A stretch of DNA of 64,000 bases from Paenibacillus sp. FSL H8-0048 (GTDB taxonomy: Bacteria > Bacillota > Bacilli > Paenibacillales > Paenibacillaceae): contig NZ_JBBODF010000001.1 in the NCBI RefSeq assembly GCF_038002825.1, forward strand, positions 1,550,001-1,614,000, in the 5' to 3' direction. Both the position numbers and the translations under genes were made by a program. Shown here piece after piece: positions 35,151 through 45,080 of the stretch (position 1 is its first letter; every line of letters starts with the position of its first letter). The notes beneath the pieces are model-generated. The model was not told where the DNA came from, did no database searches, and saw only the letters and a list, made by a program, of their open reading frames with translations.

Positions 35151-35192
35151 TTGTGTCTATTGCCAAATGAACAATCAGAGGAGCTGAAGGCA

Positions 35193-36017
35193 ATGTTTAA
35201 ATTCACGGACTTCACGAATTGGCAAGGTGAGGGAGCTGTTACTCCTTTGTCGCAGAGAACTGTACGAAGAGTGGCTGTGCTGTTGATCATCCTGTCATTG
35301 TGGGCCTATCCCTTGTCTAGTGTCTCTGCGGATTCCGGGTGGGATGCTGCGCTGGACGAGATTCATAATCTGTACACAGACTATACCGGTCTACAGGCAT
35401 CGCTGAAGTCTGACCTTCAGCGGAATCAGGAATTGCGCAAGCAGAATAACACTGCCCTTGCCGCCGTGAACAAGCAGCTTCAAGCCACTAATGCTGCACA
35501 GCTCGCCAAGCTTAAGACTGCCTCGGAAGCGGTTCAGAAGAAGCATGCTCCGCTCCTGGACCAGTACGCTGCTCTCAACAAACAGATCACCGCTGCCCGT
35601 AAGGCAAGCAATCTGAAGAGTGCCACTGTGCTAGAGCTGAAGCGCAATAAGCTGAAGGCTGCCGCTGCCGCAGCACGAGCTGAAGTGAAGAAGGCAACCA
35701 CAGCCTTGGCAGAAGCCAAAGCGTTAACTGCAGCGAAGAACAAACCGGTTAAGGATGCCCTTGCTCCGATCTCCCTGCTCAAGAAGCAGATCGCCGCCCA
35801 GAACAAGCTATTCTCAGCCGCACAATCAGAGAGAACCGAGGCCGACAAGCGCTACAAAGCCGCTGTCCAGGCGGGGGACGCCACCCAGGCTGCGGCTGCA
35901 ATGAAGCTGTCTTATAACCGGATGAAGGAGATCCGTACTATGGCCGCACAGTTATATGGCTGGGAGCAACAGATCAGCACGGCGCTACGTGCCGCAGAGC
36001 TGAAGCTGCCGAAGTAG
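35193..36017 (+). CDS. Secreted or anchored Ala/Lys-rich coiled-coil protein
   Basis: 274 residues. A hydrophobic segment at about 28-45 (VAVLLIILSLWAYPLSSVSA) acts as signal peptide, ending near SVSA-DSG; the rest is almost entirely helical with heptad spacing and long Ala/Lys stretches (AALNKQITAARKASNLKSAT, KAAAAAARAEVKKATTALAE). Looks like a wall-associated structural protein; no domain is recognised. ATG 35193 follows GAGGAGCTGAAGGCA. The 14-base gap to the convergent Amj gene leaves no separate terminator. Confidence 0.7.
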   Translation: MFKFTDFTNWQGEGAVTPLSQRTVRRVAVLLIILSLWAYPLSSVSADSGWDAALDEIHNLYTDYTGLQASLKSDLQRNQELRKQNNTALAAVNKQLQATNAAQLAKLKTASEAVQKKHAPLLDQYAALNKQITAARKASNLKSATVLELKRNKLKAAAAAARAEVKKATTALAEAKALTAAKNKPVKDALAPISLLKKQIAAQNKLFSAAQSERTEADKRYKAAVQAGDATQAAAAMKLSYNRMKEIRTMAAQLYGWEQQISTALRAAELKLPK

Positions 36018-36031
36018 CTTATTTATGAAGG

Positions 36032-36823
36032 TCAGAGCAGCTTCACCAGCCAGGTGATGATGAAGGCACCGGGTACCAGCAAGGCTTGGCCGAGCAGAGA
36101 TCCCAGGAAGCGCGAGCCCATCAGAAGTACATAGATCTTCCCAAGCCGGTCCCGGTACTCCGCATTCTCCGTTGCCTTGTGCGTAATGATTCCCAGCTGC
36201 GGATCGATGAACACTGTCAGCAGTATCGTTGCTATCCCGTTAATCAGGCCCGATGCCTGGGAAGCAGTGGTGCTGAACGCCGGCAACAGCTTGGCCGCAT
36301 ACATCGAGGATAATACGCCTACCGTGTAGAAGGCCGTCACGAAGACATTCATCACGATGAAGCGTTTGGGAATGCCAAGATAACGGAAGCTGCTGAGCCT
36401 GACCTTCGGTCTGCGGATATATTTGCGCGTATTCTTGAGCTGGCTGACCGTTACACTCGTCAGAAGCTTGGGGATGGAGCCTTCGATCTCCAGCTTGGAG
36501 ATCACTCTTGTGAACAGTCCTACGAAGGTCGGAAACAACGCAATGGCGATCAATGTCCCCAGTGAAGATGCCAGCATAATAATCCGCAAATAGTTGAGCA
36601 GCGGGAAGCTGTCGTCAGCTTTGGCATAATCTACGAACTTCGCTGTTAAGGGGCCTTGTACCATATTTGCGGTTCTGGAGACCAGTACAATAATTCCGGT
36701 CAGGGATAATGCGATAGCGATCTTGTTCAGCTTCACTCCGGCAAAACGCACCGAATACGACAAGGTCTCCGCCGTATGAATAATCAGAGTCAACAGACAT
36801 ACCACCAATAAACTGTTCGTCAT
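36032..36823 (-). CDS. amj: Lipid II flippase, Amj family
   Basis: 263 residues with about six membrane segments. The opening LIIHTAETLSYSVRFAGVKL and IALSLTGIIVLVSRTANMVQ are characteristic of Amj (YdaH of Bacillus subtilis), the alternate lipid II flippase that can replace MurJ in moving the peptidoglycan precursor across the membrane. Length fits the family. In Bacillus it is induced by envelope stress through sigma-M; no such promoter is recognised here. GGAG lies about 14 bases before ATG. Confidence 0.85.
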   Translation of the reverse strand: MTNSLLVVCLLTLIIHTAETLSYSVRFAGVKLNKIAIALSLTGIIVLVSRTANMVQGPLTAKFVDYAKADDSFPLLNYLRIIMLASSLGTLIAIALFPTFVGLFTRVISKLEIEGSIPKLLTSVTVSQLKNTRKYIRRPKVRLSSFRYLGIPKRFIVMNVFVTAFYTVGVLSSMYAAKLLPAFSTTASQASGLINGIATILLTVFIDPQLGIITHKATENAEYRDRLGKIYVLLMGSRFLGSLLGQALLVPGAFIITWLVKLL

Positions 36824-36943
36824 TTACAGTTACTCATCTCCATATTAAGCAGCGTTCGGCAGATGACCGGCATTCGTATTCCATATTATTACAGACCGGA
36901 TCGCCTCACTTAATATATATTCTTCTTCCTATAAGATCCAGAA

Positions 36944-37333
36944 TCAATTTTGTAAGATTTGGTCAACCGTCCAGCAGAACAGGATTCCGGCAGTATACCG
37001 GACCAGATCAATCCACAGGAAGCCGTGACCGAGAATTAGGCTGCCAAGGGTTGTAGCACGCACATGCAGAATCCACTCTGCCTGATAGAGCTGGCTGAAC
37101 TCAATTCCGAAGCTGAAGCACAGGCTAAGGACAAGCGAAATCCATAGCGGATGCCGGACCAGCAACACCCGGGAAGCAAGGTAGATCATTCCTGCCCAAA
37201 TTGCATCCCCAAAGTGCTCGCTGACAAAGTGCGGCAGCGAGTTCCCGTATGCCCTGGTCCCAAGACCCAGCACAATGGCTAGCAGTACTGCGCCGCAGTA
37301 GATCATTCTTGATCGTAAATTCAAAATCCGCAA
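36944..37333 (-). CDS. DUF2809 membrane protein
   Basis: 129 residues with four membrane helices. FGDAIWAGMIYLASRVLL, FSFGIEFSQLYQAEWI and LGSLILGHGFLWIDLVRYTA are the DUF2809 hallmarks (a VanZ-like small membrane family). TTG start with AAGGAG nine bases upstream. The function of the family is unknown. The NUDIX gene ends 35 bases upstream on the same strand. Confidence 0.8.
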   Translation of the reverse strand: MRILNLRSRMIYCGAVLLAIVLGLGTRAYGNSLPHFVSEHFGDAIWAGMIYLASRVLLVRHPLWISLVLSLCFSFGIEFSQLYQAEWILHVRATTLGSLILGHGFLWIDLVRYTAGILFCWTVDQILQN

Positions 37334-37367
37334 TCGTAACTACTCCTTCATTAATGAAATACAATCT

Positions 37368-37844
37368 TCAATCCCATATAACCTTCCTGGGCGCAGCACC
37401 ATCCCGCACGAACAGCTTGGGGGGGTAAGGGATTGTTAGCCCGGGCAGTTCGTCTTCCTTGAAGAATCTCAGCTCCTCCGCCTCCCCGTCCAGACTCCTG
37501 AGCTGTCCTTTAACAATGACACACTCAAATACAATAACCGTGTACTCTACCTGATCCCCATTACTATATTCATATCTGAATTTCTCACCGCCGAATACGC
37601 CGATAATCTGTTCAGGCGTTACCATTAAGCCGGTCTCTTCGAACACCTCTCTGCGCAGTGCCCTGGACGGGGTCTCTCCAGGTTCAACCGCTCCGGCAGG
37701 CAGACCCCATAACGTTTCATCCTTTTTGCGGATCAGCAGAATCCGATCCTGTTCATCTCTTACCACAGCCGCTACAGACGGTATCATTAACAGCCCGCTG
37801 CCGGCCTTCCCGCGCAGCTCCCGGTAATACTCAGACATTGACAT
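37368..37844 (-). CDS. NUDIX hydrolase
   Basis: 158 residues. The Nudix box lies at about residues 51-73, with GAVEPGET and REVFEETG giving the metal-binding glutamates. N-terminal MIPSVAAVVRDEQDRILLIR and later WGLPAG fit the fold. Hydrolyses a nucleoside-diphosphate-linked compound; substrate unknown. AGGAGGAAGCTTC precedes ATG. Probably co-transcribed with the DUF2809 gene downstream. Confidence 0.85.
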   Translation of the reverse strand: MSMSEYYRELRGKAGSGLLMIPSVAAVVRDEQDRILLIRKKDETLWGLPAGAVEPGETPSRALRREVFEETGLMVTPEQIIGVFGGEKFRYEYSNGDQVEYTVIVFECVIVKGQLRSLDGEAEELRFFKEDELPGLTIPYPPKLFVRDGAAPRKVIWD

Positions 37845-37899
37845 GAAGCTTCCTCCTGACTTGAATCCAATTAGTCCCTATATCATTCTTAATTCCAGC

Positions 37900-38361
37900 C
37901 TACAGCTCATCCTTGCGGAAAGAAACCGGATAAACCTCGAAATCATCCGGCTGATTCTCACAATCCGTCAGCTCTACCCTATAGTATTCTTCAGTCTCAG
38001 CAAGCCGGATCTCCCTGCACACATATTCAATCTTCCCGCCGTCTCCTGCCCAGTCCCGGCTATTGTCCACCGTCCAGTGCAGTACCCTGCCATCGTTGTA
38101 GAAATCATGAATATACGGCCCGCTGTCAACACCCCATTGAAGCATAGTGAGGTTATCTCCCTTGCCTTCCTTAAATCTATGTATCATTTCTGTAATTCTG
38201 TCCAAATCCAGCTGATCAAAATGCGTAATCAAGTCCCGCTGGTCCCTGACCAGAGGAACCGGCTTGTTGAATTCCCATACCAGCAATAGTGAGAGTCCCG
38301 CAATAAGTAGCGTTTCAAGAATAATAATAACCCGACTGTATTTGCTGAAAAAGTTCTTCAT
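37900..38361 (-). CDS. DUF4362-like membrane-anchored protein
   Basis: 153 residues with one N-terminal membrane helix (about 10-29) and an extracytoplasmic part. FDQLDLDRITEMIHRFKEGK and GVDSGPYIHDFYNDGRVLHW look like DUF4362 proteins of Bacilli (a run on threading a short peptide through a beta sheet), often lipoproteins, but here the anchor is a helix and no lipobox Cys is visible. Function unknown. Confidence 0.6.
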   Translation of the reverse strand: MKNFFSKYSRVIIILETLLIAGLSLLLVWEFNKPVPLVRDQRDLITHFDQLDLDRITEMIHRFKEGKGDNLTMLQWGVDSGPYIHDFYNDGRVLHWTVDNSRDWAGDGGKIEYVCREIRLAETEEYYRVELTDCENQPDDFEVYPVSFRKDEL

Positions 38362-38418
38362 GCGCCCTCCCGCTCCACGGTTTATGAATTAACCGGGTTA
38401 GCACTATATTTGACATGG

Positions 38419-38448
38419 TTGTATGATATTCCTTTTCTGGCGTACAAT
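38419..38448 (+). promoter_or_regulatory. Probable promoter of the 50-codon gene
   Basis: TTGTAT, 18 bases, TACAAT, 38 bases before the start codon. Confidence 0.4.
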
Positions 38449-38486
38449 TGTTATATAAGTGCAAATTATAATAAGGAGAGGTCACA

Positions 38487-38639
38487 ATGGATGATATACT
38501 CCACTCCAGCAAAGAGATGATAATCACAAAACCCACTAAAGTCATAGTTCCGGCCGATGTTGATAAGGATTTCATGGATTGTCTTTCCGATGTTATACAA
38601 GAATATGGTCAAACTCTAAAAGGATTAAAGGATCGATAA
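38487..38639 (+). CDS. Small 50-residue protein, unknown
   Basis: AAGGAGAGG is seven bases before ATG; a promoter precedes and a strong terminator follows 36 bases after the stop, so this is a complete small transcription unit. The product starts MDDILHSSKEMIITKPTKVI, continues VPADVDKDFMDCLSDVIQEY and ends QTLKGLKDR: acidic first half, helical second half, no membrane or signal segment. It is not a recognised family; a small regulator or antitoxin-like role is only a guess. Confidence 0.6.
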   Translation: MDDILHSSKEMIITKPTKVIVPADVDKDFMDCLSDVIQEYGQTLKGLKDR

Positions 38640-38675
38640 ATAAATCCGTTATTGAACAAAACGGTTATATAACGT

Positions 38676-38708
38676 AAAATATCTCCAGCCATAAGGCGGA
38701 GATATTTT
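38676..38708 (+). terminator. Terminator of the 50-codon gene
   Basis: AAAATATCTCC-aGCCataaGGCg-GGAGATATTTT stem ending in four Ts. Confidence 0.75.
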
Positions 38709-38759
38709 AGGCTACTCGGGTTATTTTGTTTTTTTGTATTCACATTCGTCACTGATTCC

Positions 38760-39353
38760 TTAGCCCTCACCAAGCTCCGGTGGCTCCAGCACTTGCATCA
38801 ATTGCATCAGTTGCAGCCCGCGGCGGCGGGTGCGGAACGTCCACAGCAGATCCGCCGTGAATAGCAGCAGGGCGATGGGCAGCACTAGTATCCATACCCG
38901 TTCCAAATACAGGTAGAGGAAGTTTACCAGCGGTTGCAGGCCATAGAAGCAAAGTAGTGACAGTCCCCACCAATACAGCGAGAATTTCAGGCAGATATGC
39001 CCTTGAAGCTGAAACGGCATCCCTGAATAATCCCACCACTGTCTACGAAAGATCCCCTTAAGCAGCCAGCCGCTGACAAATTCAACCGCCGAAGGGATAA
39101 TCAGCGCAAGCAGCAGGAATAACGGAAAGGAAAGCCTAATTTCATGTGCTGCCAGTAGCAGCAACGGTGCGCAGCCATACATGGGCTTGAATGGCCCTTT
39201 GAGGAAGCCTTCTTTCCGAAAAGTCCCAGTGCTATAGAGGTTATAGCTGCCTTCAAGGACCCATCCCAGGAACGAATATACAGTGAAATAGAACAGATAG
39301 GGGCTTACCGCAGCCACTATACTGTAACTTTGCTGTAAAAGTAACGGTGTCAT
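38760..39353 (-). CDS. Putative ABC-transporter type IV (CmpB-like) membrane protein
   Basis: 197 residues, about five membrane segments. YFTVYSFLGWVLEGSYNLYS and GPFKPMYGCAPLLLL match the PF06541-type ABC_trans_CmpB family, widespread in Firmicutes and without proven function. ATG 39353 is chosen since the earlier frame end is not preceded by a site; GGAGG lies about 13 bases upstream. Array B lies 180 bases upstream of its start. Confidence 0.72.
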   Translation of the reverse strand: MTPLLLQQSYSIVAAVSPYLFYFTVYSFLGWVLEGSYNLYSTGTFRKEGFLKGPFKPMYGCAPLLLLAAHEIRLSFPLFLLLALIIPSAVEFVSGWLLKGIFRRQWWDYSGMPFQLQGHICLKFSLYWWGLSLLCFYGLQPLVNFLYLYLERVWILVLPIALLLFTADLLWTFRTRRRGLQLMQLMQVLEPPELGEG

Positions 39354-39536
39354 CGTAGTTATTCGAGCCTCCGGTCCCAATTATTTTCCAATTGGAGCTA
39401 GTATGTCTCCGAGCACCGGACATTATGACGGGAATATCTGGCGGGTCTGCACATGGCTGCGGGCCTTTAGCTTCCTCGAACACATTGACCAAACGCTTGA
39501 ACAATGTTGGTTCTCTACTCATCGGCAAATCCAAAT

Positions 39537-39800
39537 TGTATTCGGTTTTTCGAATACATTTGGACCTTTCGCCTAAACCCCAACGATTGTATTCGGTTTT
39601 TGGCATACATTTGGACCCTTTCGCCTACACGCCAGCAATTGTGTTCGTTTTTTCGCATACATTTGCCGATTAACCTTCTCACCAATACAATGTGTTCAGT
39701 TTTTCGCATACATTTGAATCATTAGCTACGCGCCAGCTCATTGCTCGATTGTCTTCGGTTTTTCGCATACACTCCAGACCTCCTCTCCTTATTTACTCCG
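39537..39800 (+). repeat. 51-bp hairpin repeat array B
   Basis: Units start at 39537, 39588, 39640, 39691 and 39750 (steps 51, 52, 51, 59). Each begins with a hairpin like TGTATTC-GGTTTTTC-GAATACA followed by TTTG and a variable 25-33 base segment; the hairpin part is conserved, the segments mostly differ. The final unit runs into CCAGACCTCC..TTTACTC, as in array A. No gene is supported in 39354-39978 apart from this array and a terminator. Confidence 0.75.
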
Positions 39801-39845
39801 TTGGTCTGGAACCGTTGAAAGCTGGTGATTCCTAAATCAGAAAAA

Positions 39846-39869
39846 AGACTGCTCCGTGAGGAACAGTCT
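39846..39869 (-). terminator. Terminator of the 57-codon gene
   Basis: AGACTG/CAGTCT stem with six Ts on the minus strand, 110 bases after the stop. Confidence 0.7.
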
Positions 39870-39978
39870 GCTATTTGCATTTGCCTTATGCCTTGCTTCT
39901 TATACCTTATTCTTCCTTAAGACGGGGCAGCATGTCTTATACCTTATGCCTTAGTCTTACACCCTAATCCCCCATCCC

Positions 39979-40152
39979 CTAATTCTTAGGCAGCGGGTCA
40001 GGATGGGCGGTTTCAGCCGGTTTGGCTTCCCAATCATCGGCTTCCGGTTCAATGTCCACACCATTCTCCATCTTTTTGCGTTCTGCGAGTGAATCCCCGT
40101 CTTTATTCTCTTTGTTGCGGATGTCTGCTTCATTACCGGAATGATCTGACAT
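39979..40152 (-). CDS. Small acidic 57-residue protein
   Basis: GGAGGAATTCAC directly precedes ATG. The product begins MSDHSGNEADIRNKENKDGD, is highly hydrophilic and acidic (many Asp/Glu/Asn), and ends PDPLPKN; it contains no membrane segment or motif and is probably disordered. Similar tiny acidic proteins are common and uncharacterised in Paenibacillus. A terminator lies downstream. Function unknown. Confidence 0.65.
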   Translation of the reverse strand: MSDHSGNEADIRNKENKDGDSLAERKKMENGVDIEPEADDWEAKPAETAHPDPLPKN

Positions 40153-40300
40153 GTGAATTCCTCCTTGTATGCAAGTTGTGCACGATTTGAACTACGTAGT
40201 TATAGTTACCCGCGGACCCCTTTTGCAAACATCCCATTTGAACAAAGCTGCTTATTCCTTATCTTGGCCGTTCACTTGCCATTCGGCGGGCAGGTCCCGC

Positions 40301-41203
40301 TTACTCATAATACACACGAAACACAATATCCTGCTCGTAATTCCCGAAGCCGCGCCCGAATAACGTTAAGCCGCCCCGCCTTCGGGTGGTGTCTTCTGCG
40401 GTGAATCTGAAGCTCCACTGATCCTGCTGCCAGCCCACCTGATCAATGGTAACTGCCGATATCTGCTGGCCGTCTATATAAGTTCCCCCTGCATTAATTC
40501 TAAGCACCTTCAGCAGCCCGTACTGGTTCACATCCGATTTCCACCAGGCAGGGGTCAGCCGGCCTCTCATTACGCCGAAGTCACCGGGACTGGTCCATTT
40601 GCCAAGCGAAATGCCGTTCATCATAAAAGAGATATCCGAAGGCCACTTCTCGTTCACACTCGGCGCCTCCGAGCCGATCTCCATGGAGATCTCAATTTCC
40701 TGCACCGTCTGATCCATGAACAGATAATTCGGAACCTTATATTCCGCGTATCCTTTGGCGAACCAGAGAATGCCGGCATCCACCCGCTGCGGGTCCAGGA
40801 AATAACGCGGGTCGTCATAATACCCGATCAGCTTCTCAGTGGTAGCAATGCCGCAGGTCGGTGAGGCTTCAAGGCCGGTGTAATGCCCGACAGGGACAGA
40901 GACCTCGACCACCTTGCGGGCGATTCCTTTGGCCCCGGATAATTTAATCTGCAAGAAATTCGCAGAAAGTGAGCAGAATTTATAAGTCCCCCCATCGATC
41001 CGCTTCATCTGGGAGCTGACGATGCCCGCCTTCTGCAGCTTCGCTACATGCGAGCTGACAATGGCGCTGCTGAGATACAACCGGGCTGCAATCTCCTTAA
41101 TATGCATCTCTTCACTGCTGAGCAGATCGATGATCCGCAGCCGCACTTCGCTGGCAAGTGCTTCATAGACCTTCAGCGATTCAGAATCTGTGGTTAAATA
41201 CAT
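40301..41203 (-). CDS. ArsR-type regulator with large C-terminal domain
   Basis: 300 residues. The N-terminal 75 are a winged HTH (LKVYEALASEVRLRIIDLLS, IKEIAARLYLSSAIVSSHVA), the rest about 220 residues of beta-rich sequence (EISMEIGSEAPSVNEKWPSD, GKWTSPGDFGVMRGRLTPAW) not found in ordinary ArsR repressors. It diverges from the arabinofuranosidase gene, with direct repeats in between, so it is the likely regulator of that gene and may sense a sugar through the C-terminal part. Not the metal-sensing type. Confidence 0.8.
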   Translation of the reverse strand: MYLTTDSESLKVYEALASEVRLRIIDLLSSEEMHIKEIAARLYLSSAIVSSHVAKLQKAGIVSSQMKRIDGGTYKFCSLSANFLQIKLSGAKGIARKVVEVSVPVGHYTGLEASPTCGIATTEKLIGYYDDPRYFLDPQRVDAGILWFAKGYAEYKVPNYLFMDQTVQEIEISMEIGSEAPSVNEKWPSDISFMMNGISLGKWTSPGDFGVMRGRLTPAWWKSDVNQYGLLKVLRINAGGTYIDGQQISAVTIDQVGWQQDQWSFRFTAEDTTRRRGGLTLFGRGFGNYEQDIVFRVYYE

Positions 41204-41225
41204 CGGTGGCCCTCCGCGCTCTTTG

Positions 41226-41260
41226 AATTAGTTATTATATTAATCCTGAAATTAGTTATT
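41226..41260. promoter_or_regulatory. Direct repeat in divergent regulator/abf promoter
   Basis: AATTAGTTATT at 41226-41236 and 41250-41260, 24 bp apart, a candidate operator between the ArsR-type regulator and arabinofuranosidase. Confidence 0.4.
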
Positions 41261-41328
41261 GCTTAGTATACCCCGTAATTCGTATCATGTAATCATAAAC
41301 AGGCTTGAACGATTAACCATTTCATTAA

Positions 41329-42861
<1,533 letters not shown>

Positions 42862-42880
42862 TTACTGAAAGTCTCTAAGC

Positions 42881-43570
42881 TTAATGGTACATGATCCAGG
42901 CGACTAGCGGTCCGGCAATGGAGCCGACAATAGCGCATACGGTCATGGCTACAGAGCTCATGGATACTGACTCCTCGCCGTATTCCAGCGCTTTGGCTGT
43001 GCCGAGGGCATGGGAAGCTGTGCCCAGGCCAATGCCGATCCCAGACTCGCTGCGGATTCTGAACAGCTTGATTATATAAGGGCCGCCGATTGCTCCGGTG
43101 AAGCCGGCAACCATCACGAAGACGGAGGTCAGCGATGAATCTCCGCCGAGATTGCTGGAGATCTGAATCGCTACAGCGGTGGTAATCGACTTGGGCAGAA
43201 TAGACAGCACATACAGCTTGGAGAAGCCGAGTCCGGCTGCCATCAGCAGTCCGCTGAACATTCCGACCATAAGTCCGGTGACCGTTCCGCCGAGAATGGC
43301 GGGGAGATTCTTCCACAGCACATGCCGCTGCTTGTATAAGGGATAGGCCAGCGATACTACCGCGGGTCCCAGCAGGCGGTTAATCCAGTCGCCGCCAATC
43401 ATATAAGTCTCATAAGAGATATGGAAGCCCATCAGCAGCACGACCACCGTGAATGTAGCGGTCAGTGCAGGCAGCAGAACCGGAAGACGGTAGCGTTTGT
43501 ACAGCATGGACATGACCAGATAGATCACTACGTTCATCAGCACGAAGCCGGCAGCCAGCAGAATTCTCAT
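42881..43570 (-). CDS. lrgB: LrgB/CidB-family membrane protein
   Basis: 229 residues with about seven membrane helices. LPKSITTAVAIQISSNLGGD and FTGAIGGPYIIKLFRIRS, and GTASHALGTAKALEYGEE are family signatures. Works with LrgA in murein hydrolase control or as pyruvate/metabolite permease (family knowledge). Start overlaps the end of the LrgA gene by four bases. Ends 20 bases from the end of abfA with no obvious terminator. Confidence 0.88.
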   Translation of the reverse strand: MRILLAAGFVLMNVVIYLVMSMLYKRYRLPVLLPALTATFTVVVLLMGFHISYETYMIGGDWINRLLGPAVVSLAYPLYKQRHVLWKNLPAILGGTVTGLMVGMFSGLLMAAGLGFSKLYVLSILPKSITTAVAIQISSNLGGDSSLTSVFVMVAGFTGAIGGPYIIKLFRIRSESGIGIGLGTASHALGTAKALEYGEESVSMSSVAMTVCAIVGSIAGPLVAWIMYH

Positions 43571-43983
43571 GCTTCCTTCCCCTTCCCGTGGAGATTACGG
43601 GCACGGTACGTCCGGCGTGTTAAGCGTTTGACGCTGCGGGCGGCAATCCACTGGCTGGAATGTGCCGTAACCACCATGGTCAGCACACTGCTGATGACAA
43701 GAATGCCGATCAGGAGCAGCCCTCTTCCGCTGAAAATATCCAGATGGTTCATAATGCCTGCGGTAGCCGGGATGAAGAACATGGGCAGATACGCCAGGAT
43801 AAAGGACGAGCCGTTCTCGATCAGCTTCACCGGCACAATCTTCAGCAGCAGGAGAACGAACAGCAGCAACAGTCCCACGATACTGCCTGGAATCGGCAAA
43901 TGAAGCAGCTCTTGCAAATAGTCTCCGGCCAGGAAGAACACATACAGCAAGCAGACCTCGGCGATAATGCGGATGATTTTCAT
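43567..43983 (-). CDS. lrgA: LrgA/CidA holin-like protein
   Basis: 138 residues with four membrane helices. PGSIVGLLLLFVLLLLKIVP and NGSSFILAYLPMFFIPATAG are the CidA/LrgA hallmarks. First gene of an lrgAB operon. In Bacilli such operons are often under LytST control; no such kinase is in the window. The leader has a GCTGCCG/CGGCAGC hairpin. Confidence 0.88.
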   Translation of the reverse strand: MKIIRIIAEVCLLYVFFLAGDYLQELLHLPIPGSIVGLLLLFVLLLLKIVPVKLIENGSSFILAYLPMFFIPATAGIMNHLDIFSGRGLLLIGILVISSVLTMVVTAHSSQWIAARSVKRLTRRTYRARNLHGKGKEA

Positions 43984-44020
43984 AATGCAGGAATCCCTTC
44001 AATCTTGAAATGACGATCTT

Positions 44021-44040
44021 AAGCTGCCGCTTCCGGCAGC
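44021..44040. repeat. Perfect hairpin in the lrgAB leader
   Basis: GCTGCCG-cttc-CGGCAGC, about 40 bases upstream of the lrgA start; no T-run follows. Possible attenuator or RNA-protein site. Confidence 0.45.
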
Positions 44041-44160
44041 AAGTTGACCTCCTAAGAGTAGCAGAATTTTCAGTAAATTTTCAATATGTTTTCGACTCTT
44101 CTATGTACTTTCATTACGGTAGACGCGGAAGCAGGAACTGCCGCAGGTTCTCCAGATTGC

Positions 44161-44205
44161 AAAAAGAAACGGGTGCTGCCTTGAGGGCTGCACCCGTTTC
44201 TTTTT
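44161..44205. terminator. Terminator of the nitroreductase gene
   Basis: AAAAAGAAACGGGTGC with its exact complement GCACCCGTTTCTTTTT; strong and bidirectional. Confidence 0.85.
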
Positions 44206-44246
44206 AGATTCTCAGCAGGTTCTCCTGTCCGTTGACGACGCCGCCC

Positions 44247-44933
44247 TTAGATCCACTCTATCACCCGGGAAGCGGGCCGCCGGGTCTTGATACGCGGCTC
44301 ACTGGTACGGTAGCCGAAGGCTACCATGCAGGCCAGCCCGAAATGTTCAGGGTCCATAATCCCCTCATCGGCCAGAAGCTGTTCCATCTTCTGCTTATCA
44401 AAGCCTTCAATTGGACAGGAATCGATGCCGATCAGCGCGGCTGCAGTCATCATATTGCCAAGGGGCAGATACGTCTGGCGCGCACCCCACTCGAAGATCG
44501 CACGCTCATTGCCAGCCAGGCCGAAATCGTTTTTCAGAAATGCGCCATACACCCGCTGCTTGCCCTCTGCAATCTCAACCGGCAGCTTCTGTACCTCCGA
44601 CATCATACTCTGAATATAATCTGAGTCGGCTGCCAGGTCACGCGGCTGTCTTGCGAGAATAAGCACGAAATGGCTTGCGGTCGGCAGCTGCTTCTGGGCG
44701 CCCCAGGCGTAGGGCAGCAGCTTCTGCCGGAGCTCCGGGTTCTGGACAACTACAAACTTCCAGGGCTCGAAGCCGAACGAACTCGGTGACAGGCGTCCAG
44801 TCTCCAGAATGAAGCCGAAATCCTCTCCGCTGATCTTCCTGCTGCTGTCGAATTCTTTGGTCGCATGTCTGTACTCATAGGCCGCCAAAATCTGCTCTTT
44901 CGTCATTTCAGTTGCTGTGCTTGTGTTCTCCAT
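44247..44933 (-). CDS. NAD(P)H-dependent nitroreductase family protein
   Basis: 228 residues, flavoprotein of the nitroreductase fold: YRHATKEFDSSRKISGEDFG opening, LSPSSFGFEPWKFVVVQNPE (FMN-binding Ser/Pro motif) and NMMTAAALIGIDSCPIEGFD near the active site. Close to YfkO/NfsB-like enzymes. GGGAG is about nine bases before ATG. It diverges from an HxlR gene, the usual arrangement for regulator control by electrophiles or quinones. Confidence 0.88.
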   Translation of the reverse strand: MENTSTATEMTKEQILAAYEYRHATKEFDSSRKISGEDFGFILETGRLSPSSFGFEPWKFVVVQNPELRQKLLPYAWGAQKQLPTASHFVLILARQPRDLAADSDYIQSMMSEVQKLPVEIAEGKQRVYGAFLKNDFGLAGNERAIFEWGARQTYLPLGNMMTAAALIGIDSCPIEGFDKQKMEQLLADEGIMDPEHFGLACMVAFGYRTSEPRIKTRRPASRVIEWI

Positions 44934-45048
44934 CCTCCATACTCCCTTTCTGTGTACCGTTCATGATAAGGAATTGACGTTTTCCTGTTCCTATGCCTAT
45001 AGTAATGGATAGACAACACATTTAGAAGTACGCACATTTTTGTGATGT

Positions 45049-45066
45049 AGTATACAAAATGATACT
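45049..45066. promoter_or_regulatory. Candidate HxlR operator
   Basis: AGTAT-acaaaatg-ATACT in the 148-base divergent promoter between nitroreductase and HxlR genes; CACATTTTTGTG lies close by. Confidence 0.45.
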
Positions 45067-45080
45067 AAGGAGCGTGTTCA

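Noticed and set aside
39537..39800. CRISPR array
   Set aside because: Repeats are imperfect, step varies to 59 bp, units in array A share their intervening segments, and no Cas gene is in the window. Only the repeat-spacer look is similar.
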